Both the position numbers and the translations under genes were made by a program. Shown in pieces: positions 11,301-26,300 of a stretch of 64,000 nucleotides of DNA. The notes under the pieces were generated by a model, which was given only the letters and a program-made list of their open reading frames with translations, ran no database searches and was not told where the DNA came from. The stretch is from Megaustenia siamemsis. Its lineage: Eukaryota > Mollusca > Gastropoda > Stylommatophora > Ariophantidae. Numbering within the stretch: position 1 is the first letter of the stretch; every line of letters starts with the position of its first letter. Location of the stretch: NCBI GenBank assembly GCA_032433765.1, contig JAVIAB010000046.1, positions 58,488,500 to 58,552,499 of the forward strand. The letters run 5' to 3'.

Positions 11301-14300
11301 AATTGTTTCAGAATCATACATCCAAATAACAATACAGTCATTCCTCACCTTACAGCGGGGTTTTGTTTAAAAAAAAAATATCATAAATTGGAAATATCGT
11401 AAGTCAAAAGTAGAAAATAATATTCTAAACTATATGCAATTATGTGATGAGAAGAGATAGTAACCGAATAGCAAAGCAAGCCCTCATATGGGAAACAACA
11501 GGTAAGAGAAAAAGAGGAAGACACAGAGAGACACTGAGAAGAACATTGATGGGAGAGGCAAGAGCAACAGGATTCAGCTCCCTCAATGAGATAGAGCTGC
11601 TTGCACAGAACAGAGACAAATGGCGAGATTTGATAAAATATCTTTAAAAGAAAACTGCTAGAACAAAAATTCAGATAGTAGAAGGTGTATCTTGGTCTAG
11701 GCCCTATGGGCTGGCTGCGGCTCGAAGGTCAATAGATAGATATGCAATTTTGGATCAGATTTCAAGAATACCTTGCAATTTTGGATCAGATTTCTGGAAT
11801 ACCTTGCAATTTTGGATCAGATTTCAAGAATACCTTGCAATTTTGGATCAGATTTCAAGAATACCTTGCAATTTTGGATCAGATTTCAAGAATACCTTGC
11901 AATTTTGGATCAGATTTCAAGAATACCTTGCAATTTTGGATCAGATTTCAAGAATACCTTGCCATTTTGGATCAGATTTCTGGAATACCTTGCAATTTAT
12001 AAACCATTTCTGTTTAACTTCTTTTTCTCCTTCACAATCAACTTTGCTGCAGCTTCACAATCAAATTTACTGCAGCTTCACAATCAACTTTACTGCAGCT
12101 TCACAATCAACTTTACTGCAGCTTCACAATCAACTTTATTGCAGCTTCACATCAACTTTGCTGCAGCTTCACAATCAACTTTACTGCAGCTTCACAATCA
12201 ACTTTACTGCAGCTTCACAATCAACTTTGCTGCAGCTTCACAATCAACTTTACTGCAGCTTCACAATCAACTTTACTGCAGCTTTACAATCAACTTTATT
12301 GCAGCTTTACAATCAACTTTACTGCAGCTCTCACAATCAACTTTATTGCAGCTTTACAATCAAATTTACTGCAGCTTCACAATTTTATTCATTTATTTGC
12401 ATTTCTTTGTCTTGACCCATTTCTTAAACTGCTCCCTCTCTCCTTTTTTAAATGATAAAATACAGCAGTTTGTTTTCATCACAGAAGACTGGCAGATTTT
12501 AGTTCTAATCTTCCAAATTTGCCAAAATTTGAACAAAGTAAAAATAATCAAAATGTGATTGTGCTAACTCATAGGTAGTCATTAGTAAAAAATGACTTTT
12601 TTATAGTTTTGGCTTACCTTCACATTTATTTGGCCACCATTAGCTTAGTGGCAAGTTGTTAATTATTTTATCTACATTCAAAGTTGAAATGTATTGCTTG
12701 TTTTATCTGACTTTCACTTCATACACACAACTTTTACGAGTATTACCAAGTATTACAGTGGATGTTAGCTTTTCTGCTATTAAATAGTTGCTGAATTGGG
12801 AGAGGGGGCTACTTCTGATGATCAGATTGCCTCCTGCTGCAAAGCTCTAAATAAAGAGTTTCACTGAAATTAAAATTCAAGCATTTCTCTTCTCTTAAAT
12901 CAGCAGCTCCCACGAAAGCAATGTTCATTCTATTATTTATTATTTTATGACTACATTATTATTTCAATTCTTCTTCTTGATTTTGGGACTTTTGCTACTT
13001 CTTGGTGAGGGACAATTGGTTCCACCTCAGACTTAATATTTTAGGTAATATAAACTGCAGCTGTCATCCAAAATAATAGTAGATACTATTCTTTTAATGT
13101 GCAAACAAGAAGAATACACTGTGTACAATAGAATGAATTCAAGACTAATATAGAGATAAGAGAAGTGGCCATGCAACCAATGATCTCATCTACAATAGAA
13201 TGAATTCAAGACTAATATAGAGATAAGAGAAGTGGCCATGCAACCAATGATCTCATCTACAATAGAATGAATTCAAGACTAATATAGAGATAAGAGAAGT
13301 GGCCATGCAACCAATGATCTCATCTACAATAGAATGAATTCAAGACTAATATAGAGATAAGAGAAGTGGCCATGCAACCAATGATCTCATCTACAATAGA
13401 ATGAATTCAAGACTAATATAGAGATAAGAGAAGTGGCCATGCAACCAATGATCTCATCTACAATAGAATGAATTCAAGACTAATATAGAGATAAGAGAAG
13501 TGGCCATGCAACCAATGATCTCATCTACAATAGAATGAATTCAAGACTAATATAGAGATAAGAGAAGTGGCCATGCAACCAATGATCTCATCTACAATAG
13601 AATGAATTCAAGACTAATATAGAGATAAGAGAAGTGGCCATGCAACCAATGATCTCATCTACAATAGAATGAATTCAAGACTAATATAGAGATAAGAGAA
13701 GTGGCCATGCAACCAATGATCTCATCTACAATAGAATTAATTCAGGTCTAATGTAGAGATAAGGGAAATGGCCATGCAACCAACAATCTCTTCTACAATA
13801 GAATTAATTCAGGTCTAATATAGAGATAAGGGAAATGGCCATGCAACCAACAATCTCTTCTACAATAGAATTAATTCAGGTCTAATATAGAGATAAGGGA
13901 AATGGCCATGCAACCAACAATCTCTTCTACAATAGAATTAATTCAGGTCTAATATAGAGATAAGGGAAATGGCCATGCAACCAACAATCTCTTCTACAAT
14001 AGAATTAATTCAGGTCTAATATAGAGATAAGGGAAATGGCCATGCAACCAACAATCTCTTCTACAATAGAATTAATTCAGGTCTAATATAGAGATAAGAG
14101 AAATGGCCATGCAACCAATGATCTCATCTACAATAGAATTAATTCAGGTCTAATGTAGAGATAAGGAAATGGCCATGCTACCAATGATCTCATCTACAAT
14201 AGAATTAATTCAGGTCTAATGTAGAGATAAGAGAAGTGGCCATGCAACCAATGATCTCATCTACAATAGAATTAATTCAGGTCTAATGTAGAGATAAGGG

Positions 14301-17300
14301 AAATGGCCATGCTACCAACAATCTCATCTACAATAGAATTAATTCAGGTCTAATATAGAGATAAGGGAAATGGCCATGCAACCAACAATCTCTTCTACAA
14401 TAGAATTAATTCAGGTCTAATATAGAGATAAGGGAAATGGCCATGCAACCAACAATCTCTTCTACAATAGAATTAATTCAGGTCTAATATAGAGATAAGA
14501 GAAATGGCCATGCAACCAATGATCTCATCTACAATAGAATTAATTCAGGTCTAATGTAGAGATAAGGGAAATGGCCATGCTACCAATGATCTCATCTACA
14601 ATAGAATTAATTCAGGTCTAATGTAGAGATAAGAGAAGTGGCCATGCAACCAATGATCTCATCTACAATAGAATTAATTCAGGTCTAATGTAGAGATAAG
14701 GGAAATGGCCATGCAACCAATGATCTCATCTACAATAGAATGAATTCAAGACTAATATAGAGATAAGAGAAGTGGCCATGCAACCAATGATCTCATCTAC
14801 AATAGAATGAATTCAAGACTAATATAGAGATAAGAGAAGTGGCCATGCAACCAATGATCTCATCTACAATAGAATGAATTCAAGACTAATATAGAGATAA
14901 GAGAAGTGGCCATGCAACCAATGATCTCATCTACAATAGAATTAATTCAGGTCTAATATAGAGATAAGGGAAATGGCCATGCTACCAACAATCTCTTCTA
15001 CAATAGAATTAATTCAGGTCTAATGTAGAGATAAGGGAAATGGCCATGCTACCAACAATCTCTTCTACAATAGAATTAATTCAGGTCTAATGTAGAGATA
15101 AGGGAAATGGCCATGCTACCAACAATCTCTTCTACAATAGAATTAATTCAGGTCTAATATAGAGATAAGAGAAATGGCCATGCTACCAATGATCTCATCT
15201 ACAATAGAATTAATTCAGGTCTAATGTAGAGATAAGGGAAATGGCCATGCAACCAATGATCTCATCTACAATAGAATGAATTCAGGTCTAATGTAGAGAT
15301 AAGGGAAATGGCCATGCTACCAACAATCTCTTCTACAATAGAATTAATTCAGGTCTAATGTAGAGATAAGGGAAATGGCCATGCTACCAACAATCTCTTC
15401 TACAATAGAATTAATTCAGGTCTAATGTAGAGATAAGGGAAATGGCCATGCTACCAACAATCTCTTCTACAATAGAATTAATTCAGGTCTAATGTAGAGA
15501 TAAGGGAAATGGCCATGCTACCAACAATCTCTTCTACAATAGAATTAATTCAGGTCTAATGTAGAGATAAGGGAAATGGCCATGCTACCAACAATCTCTT
15601 CTACAATAGAATTAATTCAGGTCTAATGTAGAGATAAGGGAAATGGCCATGCTACCAATGATCTCATCTACAATAGAATTAATTCAGGTCTAATGTAGAG
15701 ATAAGGGAAATGGCCATGCTACCAATGATCTCATCTACAATAGAATTAATTCAGGTCTAATGTAGAGATAAGAGAAGTGGCCATGCAACCAATGATCTCA
15801 TCTACAATAGAATTAATTCAGGTCTAATGTAGAGATAAGGGAAATGGCCATGCTACCAACAATCTCATCTACAATAGAATTAATTCAGGTCTAATATAGA
15901 GATAAGGGAAATGGCCATGCAACCAACAATCTCTTCTACAATAGAATTAATTCAGGTCTAATATAGAGATAAGGGAAATGGCCATGCAACCAACAATCTC
16001 TTCTACAATAGAATTAATTCAGGTCTAATATAGAGATAAGAGAAATGGCCATGCAACCAATGATCTCATCTACAATAGAATTAATTCAGGTCTAATGTAG
16101 AGATAAGGGAAATGGCCATGCTACCAATGATCTCATCTACAATAGAATTAATTCAGGTCTAATGTAGAGATAAGAGAAGTGGCCATGCAACCAATGATCT
16201 CATCTACAATAGAATTAATTCAGGTCTAATGTAGAGATAAGGGAAATGGCCATGCAACCAATGATCTCATCTACAATAGAATGAATTCAAGACTAATATA
16301 GAGATAAGAGAAGTGGCCATGCAACCAATGATCTCATCTACAATAGAATGAATTCAAGACTAATATAGAGATAAGAGAAGTGGCCATGCAACCAATGATC
16401 TCATCTACAATAGAATGAATTCAAGACTAATATAGAGATAAGAGAAGTGGCCATGCAACAATGATCTCATCTACAATAGAATTAATTCAGGTCTAATATA
16501 GAGATAAGGGAAATGGCCATGCTACCAACAATCTCTTCTACAATAGAATTAATTCAGGTCTAATGTAGAGATAAGGGAAATGGCCATGCTACCAACAATC
16601 TCTTCTACAATAGAATTAATTCAGGTCTAATGTAGAGATAAGGGAAATGGCCATGCTACCAACAATCTCTTCTACAATAGAATTAATTCAGGTCTAATAT
16701 AGAGATAAGAGAAATGGCCATGCTACCAATGATCTCATCTACAATAGAATTAATTCAGGTCTAATGTAGAGATAAGGGAAATGGCCATGCAACCAATGAT
16801 CTCATCTACAATAGAATGAATTCAGGTCTAATGTAGAGATAAGGGAAATGGCCATGCTACCAACAATCTCTTCTACAATAGAATTAATTCAGGTCTAATA
16901 TAGAGATAAGAGAAATGGCCATGCTACCAACAATCTCTTCTACAATAGAATTAATTCAGGTCTAATGTAGAGATAAGGGAAATGGCCATGCTACCAACAA
17001 TCTCTTCTACAATAGAATTAATTCAGGTCTAATATAGAGATAAGAGAAATGGCCATGCTACCAATGATCTCATCTACAATAGAATTAATTCAGGTCTAAT
17101 GTAGAGATAAGGGAAATGGCCATGCAACCAATGATCTCATCTACAATAGAATTAATTCAGGTCTAATGTAGAGATAAGGGAAATGGCCATGCTACCAACA
17201 ATCTCTTCTACAATAGAATTAATTCAGGTCTAATGTAGAGATAAGAGAAATGGCCATGCTACCAACAATCTCTTCTACAATAGAATTAATTCAGGTCTAA

Positions 17301-20300
17301 TGTAGAGATAAGGGAAATGGCCATGCAACCAATGATCTCATCTACAATAGAATGAATTCAAGACTAATATAGAGATAAGAGAAGTGGCCATGCTACCAAT
17401 GATCTCATCTACAATAGAATTAATTCAGGTCTAATGTAGAGATAAGGGAAATGGCCATGCAACCAATGATCTCTTCTACAATAGAATTAATTCAGGTCTA
17501 ATGTAGAGATAAGGGAAATGGCCATGCTACCAACAATCTCTTCTACAATAGAATTAATTCAGGTCTAATGTAGAGATAAGGGAAATGGCCATGCTACCAA
17601 CAATCTCTTCTACAATAGAATTAATTCAGGTCTAATGTAGAGATAAGGGAAATGGCCATGATACCAACAATCTCTTCTACAATAGAATGAATTCAAGACT
17701 AATATAGAGATAAGGGAAATGGCCATGCTACCAACAATCTCTTCTACAATAGAATTAATTCAGGTCTAATGTAGAGATAAGGGAAATGGCCATGCTACCA
17801 ACAATCTCTTCTACAATAGAATTAATTCAGGTCTAATGTAGAGATAAGGGAAATGGCCATGCAACCAATGATCTCTTCTACAATAGAATTAATTCAGGTC
17901 TAATGTAGAGATAAGGGAAATGGCCATGCTACCAACAATCTCTTCTACAATAGAATTAATTCAGGTCTAATGTAGAGATAAGGGAAATGGCCATGCTACC
18001 AACAATCTCTTCTACAATAGAATTAATTCAGGTCTAATGTAGAGATAAGGGAAATGGCCATGCTACCAATGATCTCTTCTACAATAGAATTAATTCAGGT
18101 CTAATGTAGAGATAAGAGAAGTGGCCATGCTACCAACAATCTCTTCTACAATAGAATGAATTCAAGACTAATATAGAGATAAGGGAAATGGCCATGCTAC
18201 CAACAATCTCTTCTACAATAGAATTAATTCAAGACTAATATAGAGATAAGAGAAGTGGCCATGCTACCAACAATCTCTTCTACAATAGAATGAATTCAAG
18301 ACTAATATAGAGATAAGGGAAATGGCCATGCTACCAACAATCTCTTCTACAATAGAATTAATTCAAGACTAATGTAGAGATAAGGGAAATGGCCATGCTA
18401 CCAATGATCTCTTCTACAATAGAATTAATTCAGGTCTAATATAGAGATAAGGGAAATGGCCATGCTACCAACAATCTCATCTACAATAGAATTAATTCAG
18501 GTCTAATGTAGAGATAAGGGAAATGGCCATGCTACCAATGATCTCTTCTACAATAGAATTAATTCAGGTCTAATGTAGAGATAAGAGAAGTGGCCATGCT
18601 ACCAACAATCTCTTCTACAATAGAATGAATTCAAGACTAATATAGAGATAAGGGAAATGGCCATGCTACCAACAATCTCTTCTACAATAGAATTAATTCA
18701 GGTCTAATATAGAGATAAGGGAAATGGCCATGCTACCAACAATCTCTTCTACAATAGAATTAATTCAGGTCTAATGTAGAGATAAGGGAAATGGCCATGC
18801 TACCAACAATCTCTTCTACAATAGAATTAATTCAGGTCTAATGTAGAGATAAGGGAAATGGCCATGCTACCAACAATCTCTTCTACAATAGAATTAATTC
18901 AGGTCTAATGTAGAGATAAGGGAAATGGCCATGCTACCAACAATCTCTTCTACAATAGAATTAATTCAGGTCTAATGTAGAGATAAGGGAAATGGCCATG
19001 CTACCAACAATCTCTTCTACAATAGAATTAATTCAGGTCTAATGTAGAGATAAGGGAAATGGCCATGCTACCAACAATCTCTTCTACAATAGAATTAATT
19101 CAGGTCTAATGTAGAGATAAGGGAAATGGCCATGCTACCAACAATCTCTTCTACAATAGAATTAATTCAGGTCTAATATAGAGATAAGGGAAATGGCCAT
19201 GCTACCAACAATCTCTTCTACAATAGAATTAATTCAGGTCTAATGTAGAGATAAGGGAAATGGCCATGCTACCAACAATCTCTTCTACAATAGAATTAAT
19301 TCAGGTCTAATGTAGAGATAAGGGAAATGGCCATGCTACCAACAATCTCTTCTACAATAGAATTAATTCAGGTCTAATGTAGAGATAAGGGAAATGGCCA
19401 TGCTACCAACAATCTCTTCTACAATAGAATTAATTCAGGTCTAATGTAGAGATAAGGGAAATGGCCATGCTACCAACAATCTCATCTACAATAGAATTAA
19501 TTCAGGTCTAATGTAGAGATAAGGGAAATGGCCATGCAACCAACAATCTCATCTACAATAGAATTAATTCAGGTCTAATGTAGAGATAAGGGAAATGGCC
19601 ATGCTACCAACAATCTCATCTACAATAGAATGAATTCAAGACTAATATAGAGATAAGAGAAGTGGCCATGCTACCAACAATCTCATCTACAATAGAATTA
19701 ATTCAGGACTAATATAGAGATAAGAGAAGTGGCCATGCTACCAACAATCTCATCTACAATAGAATTAATTCAGGACTAATATAGAGATAAGGGAAATGGC
19801 CATGCTACCAACAATCTCATCTACAATAGAATTAATTCAGGACTAATATAGAGATAAGAGAAGTGGCCATGCTACCAACAATCTCATCTACAATAGAATT
19901 AATTCAGGACTAATATAGAGATAAGAGAAGTGGCCATGCTACCAACAATCTCATCTACAATAGAATTAATTCAGGACTAATATAGAGATAAGGGAAATGG
20001 CCATGCTACCAACAATCTCATCTACAATAGAATTAATTCAGGACTAATATAGAGATAAGAGAAGTGGCCATGCTACCAACAATCTCATCTACAATAGAAT
20101 GAATTCAAGACTAATATAGAGATAAGAGAAATGGCCATGCTACCAACAATCTCTTCTACAATAGAATGAATTCAAGACTAATATAGAGATAAGAGAAGTG
20201 GCCATGCAACCAATGATCTCATCTACAATAGAATGAATTCAAGACTAATATAGAGATAAGAGAAATGGCCATGCTACCAACAATCTCTTCTACAATAGAA

Positions 20301-23300
20301 TTAATTCAGGTCTAATGTAGAGATAAGAGAAGTGGCCATGCTACCAACAATCTCTTCTACAATAGAATGAATTCAAGACTAATATAGAGATAAGAGAAAT
20401 GGCCATGCTACCAACAATCTCTTCTACAATAGAATGAATTCAAGACTAATATAGAGATAAGAGAAGTGGCCATGCAACCAATGATCTCATCTACAATAGA
20501 ATGAATTCAAGACTAATATAGAGATAAGAGAAGTGGCCATGCAACCAATGATCTCATCTACAATAGAATTAATTCAAGACTAATATAGAGATAAGAGAAA
20601 TGGCCATGCTACCAACAATCTCTTCTACAATAGAATTAATTCAGGTCTAATGTAGAGATAAGAGAAGTGGCCATGCTACCAACAATCTCTTCTACAATAG
20701 AATGAATTCAAGACTAATATAGAGATAAGAGAAATGGCCATGCTACCAACAATCTCTTCTACAATAGAATGAATTCAAGACTAATATAGAGATAAGAGAA
20801 GTGGCCATGCAACCAATGATCTCATCTACAATAGAATGAATTCAAGACTAATATAGAGATAAGAGAAGTGGCCATGCAACCAATGATCTCATCTACAATA
20901 GAATTAATTCAAGACTAATATAGAGATAAGGGAAATGGCCATGCTACCAACAATCTCTTCTACAATAGAATTAATTCAGGTCTAATGTAGAGATAAGGGA
21001 AATGGCCATGCAACCAATGATCTCATCTACAATAGAATGAATTCAAGACTAATATAGAGATAAGAGAAGTGGCCATGCTACCAACAATCTCATCTACAAT
21101 AGAATGAATTCAAGACTAATATAGAGATAAGGGAAGTGGCCATGCTACCAACAATCTCTTCTACAATAGAATGAATTCAAGACTAATATAGAGATAAGGG
21201 AAGTGGCCATGCTACCAACAATCTCATCTACAATAGAATGAATTCAAGACTAATATAGAGATAAGGGAAGTGGCCATGCTACCAACAATCTCATCTACAA
21301 TAGAATGAATTCAAGACTAATATAGAGATAAGAGAAGTGGCCATGCTACCAACAATCTCTTCTACAATAGAATTAATTCAAGACTAATATAGAGATAAGG
21401 GAAGTGGCCATGCTACCAACAATCTCATCTACAATAGAATGAATTCAAGACTAATATAGAGATAAGGGAAGTGGCCATGCTACCAACAATCTCTTCTACA
21501 ATAGAATTAATTCAAGACTAATATAGAGATAAGGGAAATGGCCATGCTACCAACAATCTCTTCTACAATAGAATTAATTCAGGTCTAATATAGAGATAAG
21601 GGAAATGGCCATGCAACCAACAATCTCTTCTACAATAGAATTAATTCAGGTCTAATATAGAGATAAGGGAAATGGCCATGCTACCAACAATCTCTTCTAC
21701 AATAGAATTAATTCAGGTCTAATGTAGAGATAAGGGAAATGGCCATGCTACCAACAATCTCTTCTACAATAGAATTAATTCAGGTCTAATGTAGAGATAA
21801 GGGAAATGGCCATGCTACCAACAATCTCTTCTACAATAGAATTAATTCAGGTCTAATGTAGAGATAAGGGAAATGGCCATGCTACCAACAATCTCTTCTA
21901 CAATAGAATTAATTCAGGTCTAATGTAGAGATAAGGGAAATGGCCATGCTACCAACAATCTCTTCTACAATAGAATTAATTCAGGTCTAATGTAGAGATA
22001 AGGGAAATGGCCATGCTACCAACAATCTCTTCTACAATAGAATTAATTCAGGTCTAATATAGAGATAAGGGAAATGGCCATGCTACCAACAATCTCTTCT
22101 ACAATAGAATTAATTCAGGTCTAATGTAGAGATAAGGGAAGTGGCCATGCAACCAACAATCTCTTCTACAATAGAATTAATTCAGGTCTAATATAGAGAT
22201 AAGGGAAATGGCCATGCTACCAACAATCTCTTCTACAATAGAATTAATTCAGGTCTAATATAGAGATAAGGGAATGGCCATGCTACCAACAATCTCTTCT
22301 ACAATTCAGAAGAGAAGATGGACATATGTTGAGAATGTGTTGAGAAGAAACAACAAAAGAAAATACCATAATACAGAAGAAGAGGTAGACTGAGGGAGAC
22401 ACTGAAGAGAACATTTATAAGAGAGGTAAAGCTGCCAGGCATAGACTCATTTGAAAAGATCAAACATCTTGCCAAGAATAGAGATGGATGGCAAATAACA
22501 GTATGAGTCCTTTGCAATGTTTAGCAGTGCTAAAAGAATCAATATCAAGACATGGTTCTCCTGAGGTTTTATGTAAATGTCATCTGTGGCATGAGCTAAC
22601 AATGATTTCATATAAACAATTAATGACACATTAAAGTTGACCACTAAAAGGAAGATAAATAATAATGTGTCTTCTTCCATCCTTTTTACTTTATTTTCCA
22701 TTGAAATATTCTCCATTTTCATCACATTCCTCAACCTGGGATGATAACAACCACCTCCTTTCACATCAATCTACATTGGTGGTCAAATGGTTTACAGTCA
22801 AGTAGGTCTGTGTGGTAACAGATTTGTATATATTGGGAGTGAAATAAAAACCCAACTTTCACACAATATGTTGTTGGGTATACAGCCTTTATTCCTAGCC
22901 CCATAGTTAATTCATTCTAAGGTGTGTCCTCAGAAATGTGAAAAATGCCAATACAGATAGCTCTTTTTTGTTAACACTGTTCTAAATGCTTTTATTCTGC
23001 CATTTTCTTAAGGTACCAATCTTTCTTGTTTTCCTTAGGTTCTCTTTCCCTCTGTCTTTCATGCTTCTGTACAATTTTCTTGTTACTACTTCCACTTCTT
23101 TTTTGTCTTACTTGATCTACCTTCATTATTTGCTTTCATTTTTTTTTTTTTTTTTTTTTTTTCATTCGCCAGCTTTTACCTCTGACGAAGTCCCTAGAGA
23201 CGAGGAACTGAATCTTTGCGTGTTAATCCATTTTTCCCTGGCAGCTGTGTACACATGTGTCCCTCGCGCACAGGCAGATAACTCTGACTTCAGAGGTACT

Positions 23301-26300
23301 CACATTTTTCCTGTCGATGAGCAATTGATGTTTCAAGCCGGGCCTCACTGCTGAGACCAGGGGTGGTTGCCGCAGAGAGAAATCATAAATAAAAATCCCA
23401 ACCAGTATAGCCAGGATTTGAACCCACAACCTCTCTCCTCGAGACCAACCAGTCCCCATTCCTTTCATTTAAAAGTGTTTTCTTTGTTTTTTATCAGTTT
23501 TATGCTGTTAAAACCATCTATCCCTGAATTCTTTACTTCCTGCTAGTATCATAATGTTACTTCTCTCTCTGTCATTATTCCTAACTCCTTTATTCTCTGC
23601 CTTCATAATGACATTGTATTGACTGAATGAACCTCACTGATGGTTCAACTTTAACAACCATTTGTTATCTGTCAAATTCACATTTTGGAAAATGAAAAGC
23701 CGTGCAGCAAGTCTATGTCAACAAAACTGAGAGAGTTCACTTGTGTTATAAGAAGCCAATCCTGACCGTTAGAAGCACATCATGGACAATAGACAACAAA
23801 TTGTCAAAATGATCAGAAGCCACAGTGATTGGATTTCTCAGAAGAATGTTGAAATTTCCCGGTGCAGCTAAAATGACCAACAAGGATATTCTCAAAGAGG
23901 CCAACATAAAAATGGAGCTCCTAAAAATATCAGAAAGAAACAATCAACATTTTTCGAGCACATCATAAGAAGAGGAAAGTTGGAATACATGGTTACAACT
24001 GGCAAAATACAGGGATAGAGAGATCATGGGTGAAAAAGAGAGAAGATACTAGATAGCTTGGTGTCATGTCAACCAAGAGTCAACAACAGAATTAATATGA
24101 TGCCCCGATGATAGAAAATTGTGAAAGGACATGATCATCTACACCAACCGGTCTGGCACATGATGATGATAAAACTCTACAATTGTCCATTTTTTAAAAT
24201 GACCATTTCTTCTTCTTATTTATCAAATTCACAGGGACTCATTACTAAAGACACTTAATTATTCAATCATACTCACAGGGACTCATTATTAAAGACACTT
24301 AATTATTCAATCATACTCACATGGGCTCATTACTAAAGACACATTTATTGAATCAAACTCACGGGGCTCATTACTAAAGACACTTATTCGTTCAATCAAA
24401 CTCGCAGGGGGCGAATTACTAAAGACCCTTATTTATTCAATCAAACTCACAGGGGTTAATTACTAAAGACACTTATTTATTCAATCAAACTCACAGGGGC
24501 TCATTACTAAAGACACTTATTCGTTCAATCAAACTCATGGGGGCGCATTACTAAAGACCCTTATTTATTCAATCAAACTCACAGGGGTTAATTATTAAAG
24601 ACACTTATTTATTCAATCAAACTCACAGGGGCTCATTTCTAAAGACCCTTATTTATTGAATCAAGCTCACAGGGGCTCATTACTAAAGACCCTTATTTAT
24701 TAAATCAAACTCACAGGGACTCATACTAATGACTCTTATTTATTGAATCAAACTCACAGGGGCTCATTATTAAAGACCCTTATTTATTCAATCAAACTCA
24801 CAGGGGCTCATTACTAAAGACACTGATTTATTCAATCAAACTCACAGGGGCTCATTACTAATGACCCTTATTTATTGAATCAAACTCACAGGGGCTCATT
24901 ATTAAAGACCCTTATTTATTCAATCAAACTCACAGTTGGTCCTATAGGTCCCAATGCTCCTTCTACACCATCAATACCAACTGGACCACGTGGACCTTCA
25001 GGGCCCTGTAAGACAAATGTGTTGCAACATATTACATTTTATATTACTTTCTAGTCTGATCTTCTGCAAGCACTACATTCACAAATTTTAAAACTCTACT
25101 TGTTCTAGCAAAGGACTCTATATATGTTTTAATTTTAAACATGTTTGTATTTTTAAACTATGGCTATTTCAGTTTGCAATAAGTTTCATTAATACATATT
25201 TCAGTTTTCAATGTGTTAAACTATGTATATTTCAGTTTGCAATAAGTTTCATTAATACATATTTCAGTTTTCAATGTGTTAAACTATGGATATTTCAGTT
25301 TGCAATATGTTTCAATAATACATATTTCAGTTTTCAATGTGTTAAACTATGGATATTTCAGTTTGTAATATGTTTCAATAATACATATTTCAGTTTTCAA
25401 TTAGTTAAACTATGGATATTTCAGTTTGCAATAAGTTTCATTAATACATATTTCAGTTTTCAATGTGTTAAACTATGGATATTTCAGTTTGCAATAAGTT
25501 TCATTAATACATATTTCAGTTTTCAATTAGTTAAACTATGGATATTTCAGTTTGCAATAAGTTTCATTAATACATATTTCAGTTTTCAGTGTGTTAAACT
25601 ATGGATATTTCAGTTTGCAATAAGTCTCAATAATACACATTTCAGTTTTCAATGTGTTAAACTATGGATATTTCATTCTGCAATATGTTTTAACAATATG
25701 CTAAAATGACATGACATCAAATAATACTAAATATAACCAAAAATGTGTAATGACCTTCAAATTAGGTCAAAATATGAATTTTAATGAATATGAAAGCAAA
25801 ATATGCATTTATATGACCAATAAGAACAGTATCACATGTTCAGAAAGACATGAAACATGTTGGAATTAACTTGGATTTAAAAAAACATGTCAGGAAAAAA
25901 AATATGGCATTTCATAAAAATCAGTGCTATTTATTAATATTTCATATGTAAATTAAAGACCTTGCAGCTGAACACATACAAGTGAAATCTTCCTAACAGT
26001 GAATATGTAAACACATTTTGGCTGTCTGGTGTACGTGATAAATAATACAAAACAATTTATGAGGAATGTGGATTTATCGAAGAATAGGTAGAATTGGGTG
26101 AAGAGAAAAGAAATGATGAAGTTTTAAAACAACTAAAAATGAAAAGAAAACTCATCATCATCATCGAGAGCCATCTCTGCAACAAAGGTTGGCTACCATG
26201 GATCGCCATTCTGCTCTGTTTCTTGCTTTGATGGTACAGGTTGTCATAGGTTGACTTGTCCATTTTTCATGTTACTCGTCCATGTTAGTCTTGGTCTGCC

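Noticed and set aside
12600..12650. Possible tiny exon ending at donor gtaagcc (minus strand)
   Set aside because: No Gly-X-Y register and no convincing acceptor. Collagen frame continuity does not require it.
13124..22305. CRISPR-like appearance of a long regular array
   Set aside because: Units are contiguous direct repeats with no unique spacers, and the setting is a eukaryotic intron.
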